A model generated the notes under the pieces. The model had not been told where the DNA came from, did no database searches, and saw nothing but the letters and a program-made list of their open reading frames with translations. From JANMDU01 sp031388245 (lineage in GTDB: Bacteria > Pseudomonadota > Gammaproteobacteria > Burkholderiales > Burkholderiaceae_C), in NCBI GenBank assembly GCA_031388245.1, contig JANNED010000307.1:1-16135 (forward strand): 16,135 bases of DNA, in the 5' to 3' direction. Below, piece by piece: positions 7,261 to 13,519 of the stretch. A program made the position numbers and the translations under genes. The stretch's first letter is position 1, and every line of letters starts with the position of its first letter.

Positions 7261-8142
7261 ATGGTTATTTCGCACAGCACCCCTCAACACCCGTTCACTC
7301 CTTTGCCCATCCGCAAGCTTCATGTGGATTTATCAGGCGGCTTTGAGCGCCATTGGTTCAAAAATTCGCGTGGCCAAGCAGATGCTTTTCGCACGGCTTA
7401 CTACAACGCGATGTCGATGACATTCCCCGCTGGCGAGCAGCTCTTCATTGATTCCGTCAAACGCGTGCAATATCGCCTGCCTGCCACGCCCGAGCATGCC
7501 GCGATGCACGAGACGATCCGTGATTTTTGCGCCCAAGAAGCAACGCATCGCCATATCCATGCTCAATTCAATGGCCATTTAGCAAAGCAAGGCTACCGTA
7601 ATGAGGTGGAGCGCCGCATTTGGGCTCGGTTTGCCAAGCACGAGCACATCAACGCCATGCACCATTTGGGAATTACCGCAGCCAATGAGCATTACACCGC
7701 CGTGATGTCGGATGCTTTGCTGCGCCATCAGGCCCTCACCTCGGGGATGAGCCAAGCGATGCAGCAAGTTTGGCGCTGGCATGCACTGGAAGAAACAGAG
7801 CACAAAGCCGTCGCTTTTGATCTCTACACGGCGCTTGGCGGCAGCTACCTGTGGCGCATCCGCTACTTCGTCTATGGCACAACCATGCTGCTCACAGACA
7901 TCCTGCGTCAAACCGCTGCCAACCTCCATCAAGACGGTGCGCTTTTCAAACCATCCACGTGGGCAAGCGCTGCCCAATTCTTCTTTGGCCGCCCTAGCCA
8001 AGGTGGTGGCTGGTTTTGGCTCACCGCCCGGCCTTTGCTGGCTTATTTCCGCAAAGATTTTCACCCCAATCAGCACGACAACCGCTCTCTTGCGCTGGCC
8101 TATGCGCAATCGCATGCCGATGATTGGCGCTTGGTACGCTGA
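7261..8142 (+). CDS. Predicted metal-dependent hydrolase, ferritin-like (PF10118 type)
   Basis: The 293-residue protein matches the PF10118 family pattern. It has PIRKLHVDLSGGFERHWF (16-33), FPAGEQLFIDSVKR (55-68), QEATHRHIH (92-100), ANEHYTAVMSD (141-151) and WHALEETEHKAVAFD (173-187). The spaced Glu/His residues (E59, E93, H96, E143, H144, E177, H181) are consistent with a di-metal four-helix site. The family has no firmly established reaction. The conserved N-terminal part begins soon after the ATG at 7261, so a much later start is unlikely. Expression is probably controlled by the divergent TetR gene. Its TGA uses two bases of the repeat at 8141-8205. Confidence 0.85.
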   Translation: MVISHSTPQHPFTPLPIRKLHVDLSGGFERHWFKNSRGQADAFRTAYYNAMSMTFPAGEQLFIDSVKRVQYRLPATPEHAAMHETIRDFCAQEATHRHIHAQFNGHLAKQGYRNEVERRIWARFAKHEHINAMHHLGITAANEHYTAVMSDALLRHQALTSGMSQAMQQVWRWHALEETEHKAVAFDLYTALGGSYLWRIRYFVYGTTMLLTDILRQTAANLHQDGALFKPSTWASAAQFFFGRPSQGGGWFWLTARPLLAYFRKDFHPNQHDNRSLALAYAQSHADDWRLVR

Positions 8143-8205
8143 TTTTTAAGAGAATTCGGTATTTCTCCGGCATCAAACCTGCAAAGTTAGCTATATTTTT
8201 TATAG
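8141..8205 (-). repeat. Copy R3 of the dispersed element, between two convergent genes and contributing to both stop codons
   Basis: In minus orientation the 65-nt copy begins with CTATA-AAAAA-TATAG, has TAGC at offset 13, ATGCCGG ending at 39 and TTAAAAATC at its end. Landmark spacing is the same as in the other three copies. It supplies GA of the hydrolase TGA (8140-8142) and the last Leu codon plus TAA of the pseudouridine synthase gene (8205-8200). Confidence 0.5.
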
Positions 8206-9150
8206 CATTTCTAAGCGCATTTGGCTCTGGAATTCATGGCTCATGCCTGTCACGGGGTCAGCAAACGCCAAGCGCTTGGCCAACAATTGCAGGGGTTGTT
8301 CGTATTGTGGCTGCACAGGCTCAGGGCTGAGCGTGGGGTAAATGCCATCGCCGCAGATCGGCAAGCCCAGTGCATTCATATGCACGCGCAGCTGATGGCG
8401 CTTGCCAGTGATAGGTTGCAGGCTGTAGCGGGCGAGCATGGCTTGGGGTGCATGCAAGCGCTCGATCAGCGCGATGTGTGTTTCTGTGTTGGGCTCGCCG
8501 GGCGCTTCCATCATTTGCATGAAAGAACGTTGCGATTCCACCAAGCGCGTCTGGCGCACGAGCGGGAAGCTGATGTCTGGCGAATAGGGCGCCATGCATT
8601 CGTAGCTTTTGCGCACAAGCCGCTGGCGAAACATCGCGGCATAGGCATCGCGGTCTTGCGCCCGAATACAAAACATCACCAAGCCTGCCGTATCACGGTC
8701 TAGGCGGTGCATCGGCGTTAAATCCGCCAAGCCCGTGCGTTTCTTCAGGCGCACCAGCAGCGTCTCTTGTACATACCGGCCAGTGGGTGTCACGGGCAGG
8801 AAATGCGGCTTGTCGGCCACCAACATGTGATGGTCTTGGTAGATGATTTGCGCATCAAAGGGAATGCGCGGCTCTGCGCCTGCATCGCGCCAGTAGTAGA
8901 TACGCTGGCTGGGAATGTAGGGCGCATCTGGCCGCAGGCTTTGGCCATCAGAATCGCAGACCAAGCCGTTATTCAAGCGATTTTCCCAATCTAGGCCTTG
9001 TGGATTCTGCGAAGCATGCTCTAAATAAGAGAGCAAACTAGCCGGGCTGAAAGACAAATCGCTCAGCGCAGGCAACACCCGCGTGCTTGCACTCACGCCG
9101 TCTCGCAATGGCAGCGCCTTGGCCGCCCGCGAGGAATCAACCCGGCTCAT
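8200..9150 (-). CDS. RluA-family pseudouridine synthase
   Basis: The 316-residue protein has motif I HRLDRDTAG (148-156) with catalytic Asp151, preceded by the conserved block VADKPHFLPVTPTGRYVQET (111-130). TGKRHQLRVHM (249-259) and GDGIYP follow. There is no recognisable S4 domain. Instead the N-terminal ~95 residues have the RDGVSAS and YIPSQRIYYWRD pattern seen in a proteobacterial subgroup of this family. It isomerises uridine in rRNA or tRNA, but the target position cannot be inferred. The ATG at 9150 lies inside the 3' end of trhO (14-base overlap), indicating translational coupling. The C-terminal Leu codon and TAA come from a dispersed repeat, so the natural C-terminus may have been altered. 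Confidence 0.9.
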   Translation of the reverse strand: MSRVDSSRAAKALPLRDGVSASTRVLPALSDLSFSPASLLSYLEHASQNPQGLDWENRLNNGLVCDSDGQSLRPDAPYIPSQRIYYWRDAGAEPRIPFDAQIIYQDHHMLVADKPHFLPVTPTGRYVQETLLVRLKKRTGLADLTPMHRLDRDTAGLVMFCIRAQDRDAYAAMFRQRLVRKSYECMAPYSPDISFPLVRQTRLVESQRSFMQMMEAPGEPNTETHIALIERLHAPQAMLARYSLQPITGKRHQLRVHMNALGLPICGDGIYPTLSPEPVQPQYEQPLQLLAKRLAFADPVTGMSHEFQSQMRLEML

Positions 9151-10000
9151 TCAAGCGCTTGGCGCGGTTCAAGCGCCAGCGGGCATCTTGCGCCTGAGCC
9201 GCATCCTGCAAATCTTGATCACTGTACACATCTTCCACCGAAGTCTTTGTCTCTTGCAGCTTGGTATCGAGCGCCACACGGTTGTCAAACACGAAGCATT
9301 CGCCCTGCCAATCTGCGGAAGCGTCAGGCATTTCATTGAAGTAATTCAAAATCCCGCCCTCTAGCTGCGCCACTTTCAGCCCCATGTCTTGCATCCACAC
9401 GCTGCTTTTCTCGCAGCGGATGCCACCGGTGCAATACATGGCCACGGTTTTGCCCTGAGCCTTCCAGTCAGCGGCATGCGCTTTCACATATTCAGGAAAA
9501 TCACGAAAATTCACCACGCCGGGATCGACTGCACCTTCAAAGCGCCCCAAGCGGTATTCAAAGCTGTTGCGATTGTCTAGCAGCACCACATCTGGCCGGC
9601 GAATCAGCTCGCGCCAAGCTTGTGGCGACACATCGTTGGCATGAATCTCATCCATGCGCCCCGGCGCATCCACGCCATCAATCCCCAGCGGCACAATCTC
9701 TCGCTTCACGTGCACCTTCATGCGCTTGAATGGCTGCGAGAGACAGGCCGTGCGCTTGAAACGCATGCCAGTGAACTGCCCTGCAAGCACTGCATCTTGA
9801 GCTGCATTGGCTTGCACCGCCAGCTCAAAAGCATCCAGTTGCTCGCTGGTACCGGCCAGCATGCCATTGATGCCCTCATGCGCAATCAAAATGCTGCCCA
9901 GCGCATCTGCCGTCAATTCCCGCAACCGCGCAGCCACCAGCGCTGGCTCGGCGAGCTGGACGAATTTGTAGAAAGCGATATGAAAGTGAGATAAATTCAC
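9137..10000 (-). CDS. trhO: tRNA uridine(34) hydroxylase TrhO (rhodanese-domain, YceA-like)
   Basis: The 287-residue protein has an N-terminal acylphosphatase-like region (IAFYKFVQL, then HEGINGMLAGT) and a rhodanese domain (about 125-225). The domain holds LLDNRNSFEYRLGRFEGAVDP and the catalytic loop CTGGIRCEKSS with Cys190. The C-terminal tail lacks the extra Cys-rich motif of some homologues. TrhO family enzymes hydroxylate U34 of certain tRNAs using O2, the first step to 5-alkoxyuridines. The start is GTG at 10000; no in-frame ATG exists nearby upstream. The GTG lies in the arm of a 17-bp palindrome (9994-10010). The gene overlaps the downstream RluA-like gene, forming a probable RNA-modification operon. 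Confidence 0.93.
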   Translation of the reverse strand: MNLSHFHIAFYKFVQLAEPALVAARLRELTADALGSILIAHEGINGMLAGTSEQLDAFELAVQANAAQDAVLAGQFTGMRFKRTACLSQPFKRMKVHVKREIVPLGIDGVDAPGRMDEIHANDVSPQAWRELIRRPDVVLLDNRNSFEYRLGRFEGAVDPGVVNFRDFPEYVKAHAADWKAQGKTVAMYCTGGIRCEKSSVWMQDMGLKVAQLEGGILNYFNEMPDASADWQGECFVFDNRVALDTKLQETKTSVEDVYSDQDLQDAAQAQDARWRLNRAKRLNEPG

Positions 10001-10010
10001 AAAGTGAATT
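9994..10010. repeat. 17-bp palindrome across the trhO start codon
   Basis: AATTCAC-AAA-GTGAATT is perfect over 7-bp arms. In RNA it would be a 7-bp stem with a 3-base loop that holds the GTG start in its 3' arm. As DNA it overlaps the position expected for the transcription start downstream of GATAAT (minus strand, 10013-10008). Confidence 0.6.
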
Positions 10011-10069
10011 ATCCCATCCCTGCATGCGGTTCCCAGATCAGATCCTCACGGTGCATCGCGATACTTCAT

Positions 10070-10696
10070 CTATGGATGAAGCCTGTGAACCAACCAATCA
10101 AGAACGCGATTCTTGAGCAATTTCGAATTCGCCTGCGCTGGCTCTGCTTCAATCAGCGCTTTGCAGATCACCACGCAATCGCGCGCCAGCAGCATGGCTT
10201 TGCGCTCATTCAGCCCTGCCACATGCACGCTCAGCAATTGCGCCACTGCCGCCACCAACCGAATCTGAGTCGCTTGCAGGTGAACCGTTACCGGCAGTCG
10301 CTTTTCCTCATGATCCAGTGCAGCGGCATACACTGGGTTGCCCCATTGGTGATCCATCGCAATTTGCACCAGCAGCGCGAGCGCCTTGCGCAGCGATTGT
10401 GCGCGGCTCATCCCCACACTCGCATTCACACTCGCCTCGATAGCCTGCGCCAATCGATCTTGCTCAAAAGCAATCAAAGCCGCAGTCAGCGCATCTTTGT
10501 TGGGGAAGTATTGATACAGCGAGCCCACGCTCACACCAGCCACCTCGGCCACGCGGTTGGTGTTGAAGCCGGCCAGCGAATCTTCTGCCAAAACGCGAGC
10601 CGCCGCATCCAAAATGGCTTGCACGGTGAAGGCCGAGCGCGCTTGCAGCGGCGTTTTTCGGGGAGAAATTGATTTTTGTACTGAAGCAGTGGGCAT
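10070..10696 (-). CDS. TetR/AcrR-family transcriptional regulator
   Basis: From the ATG at 10696 the protein is 208 residues, starting MPTASVQKSISPRKTPLQAR. An upstream in-frame ATG at 10738 is less likely because it falls inside the inverted-repeat cluster that looks like the operator. The DNA-binding domain is clear: FTVQAILDAAARVLAE, then NTNRVAEVAGVSVGSLYQYF as the helix-turn-helix, then PNKDALTAALI. It resembles the domain of the TetR at 6499-7188, so they may be same-subfamily paralogues. The ligand domain was not recognised. It is divergent from the DUF962-ferredoxin pair, which is its likely target. Confidence 0.92.
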   Translation of the reverse strand: MPTASVQKSISPRKTPLQARSAFTVQAILDAAARVLAEDSLAGFNTNRVAEVAGVSVGSLYQYFPNKDALTAALIAFEQDRLAQAIEASVNASVGMSRAQSLRKALALLVQIAMDHQWGNPVYAAALDHEEKRLPVTVHLQATQIRLVAAVAQLLSVHVAGLNERKAMLLARDCVVICKALIEAEPAQANSKLLKNRVLDWLVHRLHP

Positions 10697-10705
10697 AGGG
10701 TTTGA

Positions 10706-10738
10706 ATGCGAGTATGAAAAGCGAGTAAAGGCTCGCAT
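10706..10738. promoter_or_regulatory. Candidate TetR operator with three half-sites
   Basis: ATGCGAG (10706-10712) and CTCGCAT (10732-10738) are perfect inverted arms 19 bp apart. A third copy, GCGAGT (10721-10726), lies in direct orientation to the left arm (GCGAGT, 10708-10713). The cluster lies just upstream of the regulator's ATG at 10696, between it and the divergent gene. Confidence 0.5.
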
Positions 10739-10773
10739 AATTTTCTTGCCTTGTCAACCCGAAGGAATTCATC

Positions 10774-11127
10774 ATGACCCCCACCAAAGAATCCAGCGGC
10801 TCGCTGCGCTTTAACGATTTCTACACCCAAGTCTTTCTACCCGAGCATCAGCATCCGCTCACAGTGGCGCTGCATGTAGCGGGCACTTTGCTTGGGCTTG
10901 CATGGCTGATTGCTACGCCCTTGCTCGGCTGGCCTTGGCTATGGCTGGTGCCGCTCTTTCCAGTGGTGCACGCCCTGCCCGGCTTGATGGCGCATCGCAT
11001 GGTCGAGCGCAATCAGGCCGTGGGCGATGTGCGCATCACGCGCAAAGACTATTCGCCCCTGTGGTTCATCGCTGCCAACCATCGGATCACCTGGGAGCTG
11101 TTCACCAGCGGGAAAATCACGCGATGA
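10774..11127 (+). CDS. DUF962 / Mpo1-like membrane protein
   Basis: The 117-residue protein has the DUF962 opening FNDFYTQVFLPEHQHP (13-28) followed by LHVAGT, two hydrophobic segments (about 30-50 and 52-70) and conserved histidines (H25, H34, H66, H74). The eukaryotic member Mpo1 is an Fe2+-dependent dioxygenase that shortens 2-hydroxy fatty acids. Bacterial members are mostly uncharacterised, so the activity is only suggested. AAGGA lies 8 bases before the ATG. The stop overlaps the ferredoxin start (ATGA), so the two are translationally coupled. Confidence 0.75.
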   Translation: MTPTKESSGSLRFNDFYTQVFLPEHQHPLTVALHVAGTLLGLAWLIATPLLGWPWLWLVPLFPVVHALPGLMAHRMVERNQAVGDVRITRKDYSPLWFIAANHRITWELFTSGKITR

Positions 11128-11438
11128 GCACCCACCAGACGAGAAATATCACACCCAAGCACCCTGCTGGCATATTCATCCCCGTGATTGACCGCAACCG
11201 CTGCGAAGGCAAAGGCCCGTGCGTGCCAGCTTGCCCCTATGACGTGCTAGAAATCGGCACCCTACCGCTCAGCGAACGCAAAACGCTCAGCCTAAAAGGC
11301 CGCCTCAAAGCATGGGCACATGGCGGCCAACAAGCCTTCATCAAACTGCCCGACGCATGCAGCGCCTGCGGCGAATGCGTCAAGGTGTGCCCGGAGCATG
11401 TGATTACATTGGCTAGGCGGGCTGCTAAGCCAGCCTAA
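11124..11438 (+). CDS. Ferredoxin with one canonical and one three-cysteine cluster motif
   Basis: The start at 11124 overlaps the upstream stop as ATGA and gives 104 residues. A longer open frame to the left is antisense-like sequence over the DUF962 gene and was rejected. The first motif is C27-x2-K30-x2-C33-x3-C37P: the usual second cysteine is Lys. The second motif, C79-x2-C82-x2-C85-x3-C89P, is complete. Seven cysteines therefore suggest a [3Fe-4S]+[4Fe-4S] protein, or an altered first cluster. A ~40-residue insert (TLPLSERKT, then GGQQAFIKLPDA) separates the motifs. The coupling suggests electron delivery related to the DUF962 protein, which is inference. A decayed copy of its 3' end lies at 12803-12875. 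Confidence 0.88.
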   Translation: MSTHQTRNITPKHPAGIFIPVIDRNRCEGKGPCVPACPYDVLEIGTLPLSERKTLSLKGRLKAWAHGGQQAFIKLPDACSACGECVKVCPEHVITLARRAAKPA

Positions 11439-11456
11439 ATTCTCGTTCACTTCAGC

Positions 11457-11864
11457 TCATGCTACGAGCAACTGCCACGCATACACGATGATCACTAGCC
11501 ATGCAGACGTGAAGATGATGGGGCGCAATGGAAGACGCGCCCAAGCCGTGATCATTCCAATCGCATGCACCACACGCAGCCAAAAGAAGATCACTGCGCA
11601 TATTTGCGTTACCCCGTTTGAAATGCCTAAGGTGTGGCCAATCAACACAATGACGGCGAACGGTAGAAATTGCTCCAATAAATTTTGATGTGCACGATAG
11701 CTGCGTGCAATCCAAGGTGTTAGCGTCAATGGGTCGCGGGGGACTACAAATGCATCTATCTCGCCAGAAGACTTGGGCAGCATATTCACGCCGACAATAA
11801 ACGGTATCCAAAGTGAAGCCGCAAGAATAGCCGTTAATAAGAGCCAGAAAAGTTCTGTTTTCAT
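11457..11864 (-). CDS. MAPEG-family membrane protein
   Basis: The 135-residue protein has four hydrophobic segments (about 3-26, 64-80, 86-106, 115-134) and the MAPEG signatures RAHQNLLEQFLPF (57-69) and FFWLRVVHAIG (93-103). Eukaryotic members include microsomal glutathione transferases. Bacterial members are usually of unknown substrate. It follows the ArsR-SRPBCC gene by 22 bases on the same strand and is probably co-transcribed from the promoter at 12649-12678. There is no clear Shine-Dalgarno before the ATG at 11864, so coupling is likely. It converges on the ferredoxin gene with an 18-base gap. Confidence 0.85.
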   Translation of the reverse strand: MKTELFWLLLTAILAASLWIPFIVGVNMLPKSSGEIDAFVVPRDPLTLTPWIARSYRAHQNLLEQFLPFAVIVLIGHTLGISNGVTQICAVIFFWLRVVHAIGMITAWARLPLRPIIFTSAWLVIIVYAWQLLVA

Positions 11865-11886
11865 CGTATGTTCAATTCAAGATGGG

Positions 11887-12642
11887 TTATCGAAATTGCA
11901 CGGCCTGCCCCGTTTCAAGCAGTGTTTTGAGCGCGGATGCAATCAGTGCCCAGCCCTCGCGAACACCTGCGTTTTCTGGCGGTATATCAAAGTGCAAGAT
12001 GGTTAACTTGCAATGCTCGCCAATCTTTTTTAACTCAAACACATTGCGCGAGTGTTTTGCAGAATTGCCAGACCATCCGGGTAAAAAAGTCATTTCTAAA
12101 CGATGCGGGCGATCCACGGAAATGATCTCGCCCGACAGCATCACCTTGCCATCTGCCGCGCGATACTCATACGGTTTGCCTGCTTTTAACTCGCCATGGA
12201 ATGCGGCTCCCATGATGTAGTACTGCCGAGAAATCTCTGCACTTGTCAGAGCCTCCCATACACGCTCAGGGCTCGCCGCAATGAACGTTTCCAGCATGAA
12301 ATCTGGTTTCTTTTCTTGACTAGACATCGCAATTTCTCCTTCTAGATTGAGTTTCAAGTTAAGTAAGGCGCGTGCTAGGGGCGCCTGTGTCAGTGGCTCG
12401 ATCCAGCGATCCACCACCAATTGAAGCGGTGCTGCATTCAAGTAGTGATACTTGAATCTCCCCAGCTTTTGAGTAATCACCAGTCCAGCTTCTTCGAGCA
12501 CCTTGAGATGCTTCATCACACCAAAGCGCTGCATCTCAAGATCGGATTCCAATTCCGTGAGCGTCTGACCGTCGCGTTCACGCAGCTTGTCAAGCAGAGC
12601 GCGACGCGTCTTGTCTCCTAACGCTTTAAGAATTGCATCCAT
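11887..12642 (-). CDS. ArsR-type winged-helix regulator fused to an SRPBCC (AHSA1-like) domain
   Basis: The 251-residue protein has an ArsR-like winged helix (1-100): ALGDKTRRALLDKLRERDGQ, LTELESDLEMQRFGVMKHL as the recognition helix region, then LEEAGLVITQKLGRFKYHYL. An SRPBCC/AHSA1 domain follows (about 113-251, FIAASPERVWEALTSAE). In many bacteria these are two adjacent genes. Here they form one frame. The linker encodes a good internal ribosome binding site (AAGGAG, 8 bases before the ATG at 12327), so a separate 146-residue SRPBCC protein may also be made. The ATG at 12642 has no leader: the -10 box ends 7 bases upstream. The palindrome at 12655-12672 is the likely autoregulatory operator. 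Its ligand is unknown. Confidence 0.88.
   Translation of the reverse strand: MDAILKALGDKTRRALLDKLRERDGQTLTELESDLEMQRFGVMKHLKVLEEAGLVITQKLGRFKYHYLNAAPLQLVVDRWIEPLTQAPLARALLNLKLNLEGEIAMSSQEKKPDFMLETFIAASPERVWEALTSAEISRQYYIMGAAFHGELKAGKPYEYRAADGKVMLSGEIISVDRPHRLEMTFLPGWSGNSAKHSRNVFELKKIGEHCKLTILHFDIPPENAGVREGWALIASALKTLLETGQAVQFR
12327..12341 (-). promoter_or_regulatory. Internal ribosome binding site and ATG within the ArsR-SRPBCC gene
   Basis: In the minus sense AAGGAG (12341-12336), eight bases, then ATG (12327-12325) at codon 106, exactly at the domain boundary. It is the best Shine-Dalgarno in this neighbourhood, whereas the annotated upstream start has none. Confidence 0.6.
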
Positions 12643-12648
12643 GGATAA

Positions 12649-12678
12649 ATTATACGTGACTATTTAGTCACGTGTCTA
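12649..12678 (-). promoter_or_regulatory. Promoter of the ArsR-SRPBCC / MAPEG operon
   Basis: In the minus sense TAGACA (12678-12673), an 18-bp spacer, TATAAT (12654-12649), then TTATCC and the ATG at 12642. This is 5/6 and 6/6 to the sigma-70 consensus. The predicted +1 is the A of the ATG. Confidence 0.8.
12655..12672. promoter_or_regulatory. 18-bp perfect palindromic operator filling the promoter spacer
   Basis: CGTGACTA-TT-TAGTCACG has perfect 8-bp arms and occupies precisely the spacer between the -35 and -10 hexamers. A further half-site GTCAC lies at 12683-12687. Binding here by the ArsR-domain protein would block RNA polymerase directly. Confidence 0.75.
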
Positions 12679-12802
12679 TATTGTCACCTGTTTAAGCAGG
12701 GATACTTTTACAAGCATTCAACTAGATGAATGAGTCAAGTAGGTCAATTGCGCTGATATTTGCGTATGCCAAAAAAAGCAAAGCGCTGCCGTTGCCTAAA
12801 AA

Positions 12803-12875
12803 GGCTACGGCGAATGCGTCAAAGTTTGGTCGTAGCAGGGATTACGTTAGCGGGGAAAGATGCTAAACCAGCCTA
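12803..12875 (+). pseudogene. Decayed duplicate of the ferredoxin 3' end
   Basis: This segment matches 11364-11437 of the ferredoxin gene at 56 of 73 aligned positions with one single-base gap (hand count), including the exact 15-mer CGGCGAATGCGTCAA. In the corresponding frame it reads GYGECVKVWS and then stops: the first and fourth cysteines of the second motif are lost (to Tyr and Trp) and the Glu codon has become TAG. The original stop position is kept as TAG. It is non-functional. Upstream similarity fades quickly. Confidence 0.75.
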
Positions 12876-12883
12876 GGCTTCTG

Positions 12884-13207
12884 TCACCAAGGCACTTCAA
12901 TTTCTAAATAATCGTTGGGCTTAATTGTACTGAGGGCCTGCAAAATTTTGCCTTCAATTTTCTGCACTCTTGGCCAGCTTGGAGCTGACAGCACAATCAC
13001 CGCAATTTTTTTGTTGGTTAAATTTTGCTGATAGCGCAGGTTTCTGTCTGTGGTAATCAGCACTTCAAATCCGGCTGCTTCCGCTGCACTAAGTAATTGA
13101 CCATTTTCCAAAGTAGACCAGCCTTTCTCGTAGGCCAGTACAATTTGATGTCCCTGTAGTTGATACCTCAGCGGAGCAGGCGTGCCTTGGTCGAACAGTA
13201 TGCGCAT
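12884..13207 (-). CDS. DUF5615 PIN-like domain protein (putative toxin)
   Basis: The 107-residue protein has the DUF5615 pattern: an N-terminal acidic motif ILFDQGTPAPLR (3-14), then a central LITTDRNLRYQQN (50-62) with the conserved Asp54, and VIVLSAPSW (70-78). These are PIN-like nuclease-fold proteins usually encoded with a DUF433 partner. It starts three bases after the stop of the DUF433 gene, as in two-gene toxin-antitoxin operons. The nuclease activity of this particular protein is inferred. The region is visibly more A/T-rich than the flanks, which suits horizontal acquisition. Confidence 0.82.
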   Translation of the reverse strand: MRILFDQGTPAPLRYQLQGHQIVLAYEKGWSTLENGQLLSAAEAAGFEVLITTDRNLRYQQNLTNKKIAVIVLSAPSWPRVQKIEGKILQALSTIKPNDYLEIEVPW

Positions 13208-13210
13208 TTC

Positions 13211-13420
13211 TCAGTGCACCAGCTTTGGTAGCTCATCAGATGCCTGCTTGAGTACAGCTTTGGCTTGCTCCAAGCTCACGCCTGGAAACCATTCAATGAA
13301 TTGCTGCAAAGTAGCGCCATCGCTGAGATTGTCAAACAAGGTGGCGACTGGAACTCGCGTTCCCGCAAAGCATGGCGCGCCGCTCATGATGTTGGGATGT
13401 TGGGTGATTGCGGTGTTCAT
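13211..13420 (-). CDS. DUF433 protein (putative antitoxin)
   Basis: The 69-residue protein has the whole DUF433 signature: an N-terminal MSGAPCFAGTRVPVATLFDN (12-31) helix-turn-helix-like segment and LQQFIEWFPGVSLEQAKAVL (38-57). DUF433 proteins are commonly the partner of DUF5615 PIN-like proteins and probably bind their own promoter. AAGGAG lies 9 bases upstream of the ATG at 13420, so translation starts there. The promoter is not clear. TACTAT (minus strand, about 13475-13470) is a possible -10. Confidence 0.87.
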   Translation of the reverse strand: MNTAITQHPNIMSGAPCFAGTRVPVATLFDNLSDGATLQQFIEWFPGVSLEQAKAVLKQASDELPKLVH

Positions 13421-13519
13421 GGCTGAGAACTCCTTTTGTAGCGAATCGATTAAGTGATTACTTTACAAGATAGTACACGAAGCAGCCGAGCACTGCATAT
13501 CACTCGCAGTGCTACTGCT

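Noticed and set aside
8190..8206. GCTATA-TTTTT-TATAGC hairpin as an intrinsic terminator for both convergent genes
   Set aside because: The stem is A/T-rich and weak, with no following U-run. It is better explained as the 5' stem of repeat copy R3.
10004..10672. 222-codon open frame antisense to the TetR gene
   Set aside because: The TetR frame has clear helix-turn-helix motifs. The antisense product is His/Arg/Gln-rich without domains.
10902..11123. N-terminal extension of the ferredoxin frame
   Set aside because: It overlaps the DUF962 coding sequence in another frame, and the ATGA junction with the start at 11124 is the natural arrangement.
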